64,000 nt of DNA from CAZABP01 sp964483245 (GTDB lineage Bacteria > Planctomycetota > UBA1135 > UBA2386). This document shows, piece by piece, positions 57,145-64,000 of this stretch. The stretch is from contig CAZABP010000017.1 in NCBI GenBank assembly GCA_964483245.1, positions 22,350 through 86,349 on the forward strand. Direction: 5' to 3'. The position numbers were made by a program, and so were the translations under genes. Every line of letters begins with the position of its first letter. Position 1 is the first letter of the stretch. The notes under the pieces are model-generated. The model had not been told where the DNA came from and made no database searches. It saw only the letters and a program-made list of their open reading frames with translations.

Positions 57145-59577
57145 ATGCACGCACCCGGCCTCCTCGCGCTCTCTCTCGCCCTCGTTCCGCTCGCTGCGCA
57201 GGACCCCGCACCAGCGCCGAAGCACCTGGTCCAGGTCTGGATCCGCGACGCCGCCACGATCGAGCGCCTCGGCGCGCTGGACCTGGACCTCGGCGGCTGC
57301 ACGGCCGTCGATGCGACGAGCCGCACGGTCGACGTCTATGCGACCGATGCCGAGATCGAGCGGCTGCGCGCCGCCGGACTCGACTTCGACGTCGCGATCC
57401 GCGACGTGTCGCGGCACTGGGCAGCCGAGGCGGCCAAGCACGGCCAGGCGCCGCTGACGCTGACGCCGCCGATCGGGCAGGGCGCAATGGGTGGGCATTA
57501 CACGCTGGCACAGATCACGGCGATCCTCGACTCGTTCACCAAGGACCACCCGACGATCGCCAGCGCGAAGGTCTCGCTCGGCAAGAGCCTCGAGGGGCGC
57601 GATCTCTGGATGTTGAAGATCAGCGACCACGTCAACGTCGACGAGAACGAGCCGGAGGTCTACTTCGACGCCACGCACCACGCGCGCGAGCCGCTGTCGA
57701 ACGGCGCGACGCTGGTGTTCATGGACTGGCTGCTGACGAACTACGGCAAGGACCCATTCGCGACCTGGCTCGTCGACGAGCGGGAGCTGTTCTTCGTGCC
57801 GCTCGTGAATCCGGACGGCTACGAATACAACCGGCAGACGAATCCGAACGGCGGCGGCATGTGGCGCAAGAACCGCCGCAACAACGGCGGCAGCTACGGC
57901 GTCGACCTGAACCGCAACTACGCGACCGCGTGGAACGCGCCCAACGGCGGCAACTCGACGAATCCGACCAGCGAGACGTATCGCGGCACCGCGCCGTTCA
58001 GCGAGCCGGAGACGACCGTGCTCGAGGCGTTCCACCAGACGCGGTCGTTCGTGCAGGTGTTCTCCACGCACACCTACACCGACGTGCTGCTGCGGCCCTG
58101 GGGCTGGCAGTACGGCAATCCGCCGAACAACGCCGACTACGTCGCGGTCGGCCAGCAGGCGGTCGCCAGCAACCGGCTGCAGCACGGCGACGCGGCGACG
58201 CTGCTGTACATCGCGGCCGGCACGACGATCGACCACCACCACACGGTGCGCGGCGCGCTGTCGTGGACCGCGGAGCTCGGGCGTTCGAACGAGGGTGGCT
58301 TCTGGCCGAGCGGCCCGAAGATCCGCGAGATCGCCGAACGGCACCAGCCGATGTTCCGCACGATCGCGGCGACGTCCGGCGCATACCTGAACCTGGGGCA
58401 GGTGACCGTCACCGAAGCCCCCGGCGGCAACAACAACGGCACCGTCGAACCGGGCGAGGCGGGACTGGTGACCGTGAGTCTGCGCAACGACGGTGCGCTG
58501 GCGTTCGCCAGCACGGTGTCGGGGAGCTTGAAGTCGCTGTCGCCCGGAGTCACGGTTCCGGTCAGCACGGCCGACTTCGGCAAGCCGGCGAAGTTCTCGA
58601 CCGCGTCGAACGGGGCTGCGCCGTTCCGCTTCCAGGTGCCGTCGGGATACGCGGAGCCGTTCGTGCGGCTGCAGCTCGAGGTGACCGGCGACGGGCGCAC
58701 GGTGCGCGACGAGATCCGGATCCCGTACGCGGCGTGGCGGCTCGCGGTCGACACCGAGTTCGAACGCGACCATGGCTTCACCCGCGGCAGTGGTGACTTC
58801 GCGACGACCGGCCTGTTCGAGCGCGCGGCGCCGCAGGCGACGACGGCGCAGCCGGGCAGCGACCATTCGCCGACCGGGACGCTGTGCTGGGTCACCGACG
58901 GCCGCGGCGGCAGCGCCGGGACCTATGACGTCGACGCCGGCTGGACCGACTGCATCTCACCGCGGATCGATCTCGCGCACCTCGGGCTCGCGCGCATCGA
59001 GCTGTGGTACTGGTACGCCGAGACGGCGTCCGACGACGATCTCGAGATCGCGATCAGCAACGATGACGGCGCGAGCTGGACGCCGCTGCTGCGCCGCGGC
59101 ACGAGCACGAACGCCTGGACGCAGCTCGTCGCCGAGATCCCAGTGCCGCTGACCCACGAGATGCGGCTGCGGATGCGGGCGCAGGACCTCGTCCCATCGA
59201 CGGTCGAGGCCTGCCTCGACGACCTGCGGATCACCGGCATGCAGCCGGATGCCAGCACGACGATCCTGTCGTCCGGGACACTCGGCACGGACCTGCGGAT
59301 CGGGCTCTGCGGGCAGCCGGCCGGCCAGATGCTGCTGCTGGCGAGCCTGGGAACCGCCGACATCTCGATCCCCGGGATCACCGGCAACCTGCTGCTGGAT
59401 CCGGCGACGCTGAACTCGCTGCCGGCCCTCGGCCTCGATGCCAGCGGGTACGCGGCGCACGAGCTGCCGATCCCCAACGATCCGCGGTTGCGCGGGACGC
59501 GCGTGTACTTCCAGTCGCTGCAGGCGGCCGGCGCCACGCTGCGGCTGGGAAACCGGACGCTGCTGGATCTCAACTGA
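57145..59577 (+). CDS. exported zinc carboxypeptidase, M14 family
   Basis: An 810-residue secreted peptidase. After a signal peptide (MHAPGLLALSLALVPLAAQ) and a propeptide-like region, the catalytic domain begins near residue 118. Zinc ligands are His179 and Glu182 (THHAREPLSNGA) and His309 (FSTHTYTDV). The substrate-binding Asn/Arg lie in YGVDLNRNYA, and the catalytic Glu377 is in SWTAELG. It should release C-terminal residues from proteins or peptides outside the cell. Two beta-domains follow, and the last 100 residues (GNLLLDPATLN, HELPIPNDPRLRGTRVYFQS) form a module that I associate with secreted proteins of planctomycetes. Confidence 0.92.
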   Translation: MHAPGLLALSLALVPLAAQDPAPAPKHLVQVWIRDAATIERLGALDLDLGGCTAVDATSRTVDVYATDAEIERLRAAGLDFDVAIRDVSRHWAAEAAKHGQAPLTLTPPIGQGAMGGHYTLAQITAILDSFTKDHPTIASAKVSLGKSLEGRDLWMLKISDHVNVDENEPEVYFDATHHAREPLSNGATLVFMDWLLTNYGKDPFATWLVDERELFFVPLVNPDGYEYNRQTNPNGGGMWRKNRRNNGGSYGVDLNRNYATAWNAPNGGNSTNPTSETYRGTAPFSEPETTVLEAFHQTRSFVQVFSTHTYTDVLLRPWGWQYGNPPNNADYVAVGQQAVASNRLQHGDAATLLYIAAGTTIDHHHTVRGALSWTAELGRSNEGGFWPSGPKIREIAERHQPMFRTIAATSGAYLNLGQVTVTEAPGGNNNGTVEPGEAGLVTVSLRNDGALAFASTVSGSLKSLSPGVTVPVSTADFGKPAKFSTASNGAAPFRFQVPSGYAEPFVRLQLEVTGDGRTVRDEIRIPYAAWRLAVDTEFERDHGFTRGSGDFATTGLFERAAPQATTAQPGSDHSPTGTLCWVTDGRGGSAGTYDVDAGWTDCISPRIDLAHLGLARIELWYWYAETASDDDLEIAISNDDGASWTPLLRRGTSTNAWTQLVAEIPVPLTHEMRLRMRAQDLVPSTVEACLDDLRITGMQPDASTTILSSGTLGTDLRIGLCGQPAGQMLLLASLGTADISIPGITGNLLLDPATLNSLPALGLDASGYAAHELPIPNDPRLRGTRVYFQSLQAAGATLRLGNRTLLDLN

Positions 59578-59584
59578 CAGCACC

Positions 59585-60175
59585 GTGCCCCGGGCGAAGT
59601 TCGACCGCCGCTACTACGCGCGCTACTACGAGGACCCCAAGACCCGCGTCAGCGAGCGCGCCGGCGTGCAGCGGCTGGCGCGGTTCGTCGGGCACTACCT
59701 GATCCATCTCGGGCAGCCGGTGCGCACGGTGCTCGATGCCGGTTGCGGGCTCGGGCTGTGGCAGCCGGCGCTGCGCGAGCTGTTCCCGCGGCTGCGCTAC
59801 ACCGGGATCGAGTTCAGCGAGTACCTGTGCGAGCGCTACGGCTGGGAGCATGCCTCGGTCGTCGACTACCGCGCGGCGAAGCCGTTCGACCTCGTGATCT
59901 GCCAGGGGGTGCTGCAGTACCTCGACGACCGCAGCGCGCGCGCGGCGATCACCAATCTCGGGGAGCTGACCGGCGGCGCGGTCTACGTCGAAGCACTGAC
60001 GCGCGGCGACTGGCAGCAGAACGTGGACCGGGAGCGCACCGACGGCAACGTCCACCTGCGCCCCGCGGCGTGGTACCGGCGTGAGCTGGCGCGGCAGTTC
60101 GTGCCGATCGGCGGTGGGCTGCACCTCGCGCGCAGTTCGCCGGCGACGCTGTACGAGCTGGAGCAGCCCGGCTAG
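59585..60175 (+). CDS. SAM-dependent methyltransferase, class I
   Basis: A 196-residue enzyme starting at GTG 59585, seven bases after the carboxypeptidase stop. It opens FDRRYYARYYEDPKTRV, a start common in one group of sugar or lipid methyltransferases. The SAM site is VLDAGCGLGLWQPALREL, then YTGIEFSEYLCERYG (acidic residue binding the SAM ribose) and DLVICQGVLQYLDD (post-motif II). The C-terminal part is short (RRELARQFVPIGGGLHLA). The substrate is not evident. It is not closely tied to the carboxypeptidase by function. Confidence 0.82.
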   Translation: MPRAKFDRRYYARYYEDPKTRVSERAGVQRLARFVGHYLIHLGQPVRTVLDAGCGLGLWQPALRELFPRLRYTGIEFSEYLCERYGWEHASVVDYRAAKPFDLVICQGVLQYLDDRSARAAITNLGELTGGAVYVEALTRGDWQQNVDRERTDGNVHLRPAAWYRRELARQFVPIGGGLHLARSSPATLYELEQPG

Positions 60176-60229
60176 CCCGGGACAAATCCGAAAGTGTTGC
60201 GCAAGGGCCTCGTATAGTCCGGCCGCAGC

Positions 60230-62122
60230 GTGGACTTCTTCGGGCAACAACAGCGGATGCGCCGGCGCACGACGCTGCTCGTCGTGCTGTATCTGCTCGC
60301 GGTCCTGCTGATCGTGGCGCTGGTGACCGGCGTCGTTGTGGTCGCCACCGGCGAGGGGTTCCAGCCGGAGATCCTGGGTGCCGTCGCCGGCGGCACGCTG
60401 CTCGTCGTCGGCAGCGCGACGGTCTACAAGGTCGCGCAGCTCAGCGGCGGCGGGAAGGTGGTCGCCAACATGCTCGGTGGCCGGCTCGTCAGCCAGGGCA
60501 CGCGCGACCAGGCCGAGCGGCGGCTGTTGAACATCGTCGAGGAGATGGCGATCGCGTCCGGCGTGCCGACGCCGCAGGTCTACGTGCTCGACCAGGAGGA
60601 AGGGATCAACGCGTTCGCCGCCGGGTATCGCGCCAACGACGCCGTGATCGGCGTCACGCGCGGCAGCCTGATGACGTTCGACCGCGACGAGCTGCAGGGC
60701 GTCATCGGGCACGAGTTCAGCCACATCCTGAACGGCGACATGCGGCTCAACATCCGCCTGCTCGGCGTGCTGTTCGGGATCACCTGCATCTCGACGGCCG
60801 GCTACCTGATCCTGCGCAGCGCCGGGCGCGTGCGCAGCGGGCGCAAGAACAGCGGCGCCGGCGGCATCCTCGTGGTCGGGCTCGGGCTGCTGATCATCGG
60901 CTGGCTCGGGACCCTGTTCGCGAGCCTGATCCGCGCCGCGGTGTCGCGGCAGCGCGAGTTCCTGGCGGATGCATCCGCGGTGCAGTTCACCCGCAACCCG
61001 CACGGGATCGCCAACGCGCTGCGCAAGATCGGCGGCTTCACGGCGCACGGCCAGGTGCAGAACGCGCACGCGGCCGAGACGAGCCACATGTTCTTCGCCA
61101 ACGCGCTGGCCGGGTTCTCGTCGCTGTTCGCGACGCACCCGCCGCTCGAGGAGCGGATCCGTGCGATCGACGTGCACTGGAAGGCGATGCCACCCGAGGC
61201 GAAGGCGCCGCCAGCGGAGGCGGCGGCAGCCGCGGCGGCTGCCCCGGGTGCTGGTGCGGTCGCGGGTCTCGCGGGTCTCGCCGGCAGCGTGACGCCGGCG
61301 CGCGTGACGGCGAGCGTCGGCCAGTTGCAGCAGGGTGCGCTGCGCGCGAGCCAGGAGCTGCTGCGCGAGCTGCCGCTCGCGCTGACGTCTGCAGTGCGCG
61401 ATCCGTTCGGCGCGCGCGCGGTGGCGCTCGGGCTGCTGCTCAGCGAGCAACGCGACGTGCGGGAGCGGCAGGTGGCCCTGCTGCGCCCGCGGGTCGACGA
61501 GGCCACGGCACACGAAGTGGCCGTGCTGCACCCAGCGCTGCTCGGCCTCGAGCTGACCTCACGGCTGCCGCTGCTCGAGCTCGCGATCCCCGCGTTGCGC
61601 GAGATGTCGCCGCCGCAATACGACCAGTTCCGCGCGCTGCTGCGTGCGCTGATCGAGGCGGACGCGCGCGTGAGTCCGTTCGAGTTCGCGGCCGAGCGGA
61701 TGCTGCGCCGGCACCTGGACGCGACGTTCGGCCACGCCCGCCCACCTCGCGTCGAGCACCGGACCCTCGTGCCGGTGCGCGACGAGGTCGCGCTCGTGCT
61801 GTCGGCACTGGCGCTGTTGGCGCCGGACCCGGCCGCGGCGTTCGCCGCCGGGGCGGCGCGGATCGGACCGACTCCGCAGGTCACGCTGCAGAGCAAGACC
61901 GCCGTCACACTCGGGGCGGTCGAGCAGGCGCTCGACGCACTTGCCCGCACAGCACCGCTGGCCAAAGGCAAGCTGCTCGAAGCGGCGGCCGCCGTCGCCG
62001 CGCAGGACGGTCAGCTGCAGCCGCAGGAAGGGGAGTTGCTGCGCGCGATCGCCGACGGACTCGACTGCCCGGTGCCGCCGCTGTTCGCGCGCGCAGCCCC
62101 GGTCATGGCGGAGTCAGGCTGA
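60230..62122 (+). CDS. HtpX-like M48 membrane metalloprotease with TerB-like C-terminal domains
   Basis: A 630-residue membrane protease starting at GTG 60230. Two N-terminal membrane helices (about 15-40 and 48-67) precede the catalytic domain with HEFSHILNGD (HEFSH 161-165), then two more hydrophobic segments (about 180-225) and the third zinc-ligand region in QREFLADASAVQF. After an alanine-rich linker about 280 residues of helical C-terminal domains follow; two stretches (ALIEADARVSPFEFAAERML and AAQDGQLQPQEGELLRAIAD) have the D-G/E pattern of TerB-like domains. HtpX-type enzymes remove damaged membrane proteins; the extra part may sense stress. Confidence 0.87.
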   Translation: MDFFGQQQRMRRRTTLLVVLYLLAVLLIVALVTGVVVVATGEGFQPEILGAVAGGTLLVVGSATVYKVAQLSGGGKVVANMLGGRLVSQGTRDQAERRLLNIVEEMAIASGVPTPQVYVLDQEEGINAFAAGYRANDAVIGVTRGSLMTFDRDELQGVIGHEFSHILNGDMRLNIRLLGVLFGITCISTAGYLILRSAGRVRSGRKNSGAGGILVVGLGLLIIGWLGTLFASLIRAAVSRQREFLADASAVQFTRNPHGIANALRKIGGFTAHGQVQNAHAAETSHMFFANALAGFSSLFATHPPLEERIRAIDVHWKAMPPEAKAPPAEAAAAAAAAPGAGAVAGLAGLAGSVTPARVTASVGQLQQGALRASQELLRELPLALTSAVRDPFGARAVALGLLLSEQRDVRERQVALLRPRVDEATAHEVAVLHPALLGLELTSRLPLLELAIPALREMSPPQYDQFRALLRALIEADARVSPFEFAAERMLRRHLDATFGHARPPRVEHRTLVPVRDEVALVLSALALLAPDPAAAFAAGAARIGPTPQVTLQSKTAVTLGAVEQALDALARTAPLAKGKLLEAAAAVAAQDGQLQPQEGELLRAIADGLDCPVPPLFARAAPVMAESG

Positions 62123-63881
62123 TCAGCGTGTCGCCGGACTTCGGTTCCGGCACCTCGTCGCTCGTCAGCGGCAGCAGCTTGCCGGCCTGGTTGATGACCA
62201 GCAGCGGAATCGCGCGGCCGTTCCAGTGCTCGTGGAACGCCGCGTAGTCGAACTCGTCGCCGAGCTTCGTCTTCTTGATCACGGCGCCGAGCACGTGCGC
62301 CTGCTGCAGCTTCGCGCCGGTGACCGCGACCCCGAACAGGTAGCGCCCGCGCAGGTGCGGCGCGAGCCCCTTGCGCTGCTCCGGCTCCTCCTGCTCCGGC
62401 TGCAGCTGATAGACATGGCGGCGGCCGAACGTCGGCGCGAAGTGCAGGCAGGCGAGCGCATTCGTCTCGTCGTTGGGGGTCAGCGCCAGCAGCCGCCCGA
62501 TGCCGCCGAGATCCAGCTCCTCCTCCACCTGTTCAGACAGCGCGTTGCCGAAGTGCGCCTGCAGACCGGCCATCCGCGCGGCGCGGACGTTCTGCCAGTT
62601 CGTATCGACCAGCACGGCGCGGAAGCCCTCGCGCTGCACGATCGCAGCCAGCTCCCGTGCCCAGTCCTGCGCGCCGATCAGCAGCAGCCCCTGCGGGTCG
62701 CGGTCGGCGATGCGGAGCCGGCGCGCCGCCGGCGCCGCCAGCAGCCCGTAGATCAACACGGTGCCGACGATGACGAAGAACGTGATCGGCACCAGCAGCG
62801 ACGCGCCGGCGGCGTCGACTTCGGACGCCTCCAGGCGCAGCGCGAAGATCGACGCGACCGATGCTGCGACGATCCCGCGGGGGGCGAGGCACATCAGGAA
62901 CGCCCGGTCCGGCCAGCGCAGCTTCGAGCCGAGCGTCGACACGAAGACCATGGCCGGACGCACGACCAACACCGCCACGGCCAGGAACGACAGGGCCGCC
63001 AGCAGCGGGAGCTCGCGCAGGATCGACGCCGGCATCCGTGCCGCCAGCAGGATGAACAGCGCCGAGATCAGCAGCACCGTCAGGTTCTCCTTGAACTCCA
63101 GCACCTTCTCGACCGGGAGCCGCGGCCAGTTCGCAAGCACCATCCCCATGACCGTGACCGCGATCAGCCCGGCGTCCTCCTGCAGCAGCGACGCGCCGCC
63201 GAACGCGGCCAGCACCGTGGCCAACACGAACGGACTCTGCAACGCATCCGGCACCGCATGCCGGCGCAGCGCGAACGCGACCACGAGCGCTGCCACGATT
63301 CCGACCAGGGCGCCGTAGCCGACCAGCTTCAACGCCACCAGCGCGACCGTGTTGGCATGCAGCTCGCTGGCGAATGCCACGTCGGCGACGATCGTCGCCA
63401 GCGCCGCACCGATCGGATCGATGATCAATCCCTCCCAGCGCAGGATCGGACCGCTGGGGCCGATCGGCCGCACGAAGTTCAACATCGGCGTGATCACGGT
63501 CGGCCCGGTCACGACCATGATCGCGCCGAGCAGCAACGCAACACGCAGGTCGAAGCCGAACAGCCACACCGCGGCACCGGCCATCAACAGCCACGTGACC
63601 AGCGCACCGATCGTGACGAGGTTCGTGACCACGCGCCCGGTGCGCCGCACCTCGGCGAGTCGCAGGCTGAGGCTCCCTTCGAACAGGATGATCCCGACCG
63701 CGGCCGACACGAACGGGAACAGCAGCTCCCCCATCAACGCGTCCGGATCGATCCAGCCCAGCACCGGCCCGACCAGGAATCCGGTCAACAACAGGATCAG
63801 GATCGACGGGATCCGCAGCCGCGCCGCCACGAGCTGTGCTGCGATTCCGAGCACGACGATCGCACACAGCGCGGTCAGCAT
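62103..63881 (-). CDS. cation:proton antiporter (CPA family) with C-terminal RCK-like domain
   Basis: A 592-residue transporter. About 12 membrane helices fill residues 1-395, with the family's core helix IVVTGPTVITPMLN, LRWEGLIIDPIGAALA carrying the buried Asp of the exchange site (IDP), and a FFGGASLL-like stretch. The C-terminal 200 residues form a Rossmann-type regulatory domain: LLLIGAQDWARELAAIVQREG, VLVDTNWQNVRAARMAGLQA, LLALTPNDETNALAC. This is the RCK/TrkA-N plan, which senses nucleotides and gates cation exchange. It exchanges Na+ or K+ for H+. Its 3' end overlaps the convergent protease gene by 20 bases. Confidence 0.9.
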   Translation of the reverse strand: MLTALCAIVVLGIAAQLVAARLRIPSILILLLTGFLVGPVLGWIDPDALMGELLFPFVSAAVGIILFEGSLSLRLAEVRRTGRVVTNLVTIGALVTWLLMAGAAVWLFGFDLRVALLLGAIMVVTGPTVITPMLNFVRPIGPSGPILRWEGLIIDPIGAALATIVADVAFASELHANTVALVALKLVGYGALVGIVAALVVAFALRRHAVPDALQSPFVLATVLAAFGGASLLQEDAGLIAVTVMGMVLANWPRLPVEKVLEFKENLTVLLISALFILLAARMPASILRELPLLAALSFLAVAVLVVRPAMVFVSTLGSKLRWPDRAFLMCLAPRGIVAASVASIFALRLEASEVDAAGASLLVPITFFVIVGTVLIYGLLAAPAARRLRIADRDPQGLLLIGAQDWARELAAIVQREGFRAVLVDTNWQNVRAARMAGLQAHFGNALSEQVEEELDLGGIGRLLALTPNDETNALACLHFAPTFGRRHVYQLQPEQEEPEQRKGLAPHLRGRYLFGVAVTGAKLQQAHVLGAVIKKTKLGDEFDYAAFHEHWNGRAIPLLVINQAGKLLPLTSDEVPEPKSGDTLISLTPP

Positions 63882-64000
63882 CGGCGCGCAGCATCCGAGC
63901 GCCGCGCACGGGATTCCAGTGCGGGCGTCAGTCCGCCGCGTAGGTGTCTCCTTAGAAACCGACCGCTGATCGGCCGACGTCAGGCTGCAGGTTCAATCCG
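63882..64000 (-). other. end of window, upstream of antiporter
   Basis: 119 bases before the antiporter start. I see no gene. A GGTTCAATCC at the very end looks like part of a tRNA T-arm, but the stem does not pair and no acceptor or anticodon arm is present. Confidence 0.3.

Noticed and set aside
63989..64000. tRNA T-arm-like GGTTCAATCC
   Set aside because: The stem positions next to it do not pair (G-G), and no anticodon or acceptor arm can be drawn.
1..64000. CRISPR arrays, IS elements, prophage genes
   Set aside because: I saw no regularly spaced repeats with unique spacers, no transposase or integrase, and no phage structural genes.

Overview
The window is dense, GC-rich bacterial chromosome. 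A hand-counted line inside an ordinary gene (27601-27660) is 43/60 G+C. It holds about 43 protein genes, most gaps are under 250 bases, and I found no rRNA, tRNA, CRISPR array, transposase or phage gene. Many secreted proteins and lipoproteins of unknown function, a bactofilin, a giant FecR-VIT-vWA protein, an HD-GYP regulator, a secreted formylglycine-generating-enzyme-like protein and a C-terminal beta-module I associate with secreted planctomycete proteins together suggest an uncultured or little-studied member of the Planctomycetota. That assignment is inference; there is no marker rRNA here.

Layout. 1-5.4 kb: end of a truncated gene, a REP-like palindrome, a YugP-type membrane zinc protease, a RhlE-type RNA helicase, a DprE1/DprE2-like oxidase and reductase pair, and a small winged-helix regulator. 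5.5-8.5 kb: a hybrid histidine kinase converging on a patatin fused to a ferredoxin domain. 8.6-13.6 kb: a coupled operon of acyl-CoA ligase (PaaK-like), thiolase and FadB/FadJ-type bifunctional enzyme (beta-oxidation). 13.8-18.0 kb: two lipoproteins, a parvulin isomerase, and RdgC apparently split into two overlapping genes. 18.1-26.5 kb: one 2788-residue exported FecR-VIT-vWA protein with a long helical tail. 26.6-31.3 kb (minus): a small conserved protein, a lipase, a low-GC secreted protein and a TMTC-like membrane protein. 31.4-35.3 kb (minus): methylmalonyl-CoA epimerase plus a three-subunit propionyl/acetyl-CoA carboxylase. 35.4-41.5 kb: secreted unknowns, a 76-base direct repeat flanking one gene, and a methyltransferase. 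41.5-46.2 kb: YbjD-like OLD nuclease, glycyl-tRNA synthetase, small lipoprotein, tandem repeats, a G-tract array and bactofilin. 46.3-51.4 kb (minus): ABC-2 exporter, bifunctional rhamnulose-phosphate aldolase/dehydrogenase and RluD. 51.6-64 kb: HD-GYP regulator, FGE-like protein with an RmlC-like cupin, endonuclease IV, a coiled-coil exported protein, M14 carboxypeptidase, methyltransferase, M48 protease and a cation/proton antiporter.

How it fits together. Beta-oxidation (8.6-13.6 kb) gives acetyl-CoA and, from odd chains, propionyl-CoA. The carboxylase and epimerase at 31.4-35.3 kb can turn propionyl-CoA into (R)-methylmalonyl-CoA; the mutase is not in the window. A sugar theme (DprE1/E2 pair, RhaD-type aldolase, RmlC-like cupin, sugar-type methyltransferases, TMTC-like GT-C protein) points to surface glycans. 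Many same-strand junctions are 4-base NTGA stop/start overlaps, so translational coupling is a general habit here, and it helps to decide several starts (GTG, TTG and one probable CTG).

Most notable: the 3'-end direct repeat around an extra gene (38.8-40.2 kb), the split RdgC, the patatin-ferredoxin fusion with one cluster cysteine replaced by aspartate, the DprE1/DprE2-like pair outside Actinobacteria, the period-6 G-tract array after bactofilin, and two copies of a REP-like palindrome.
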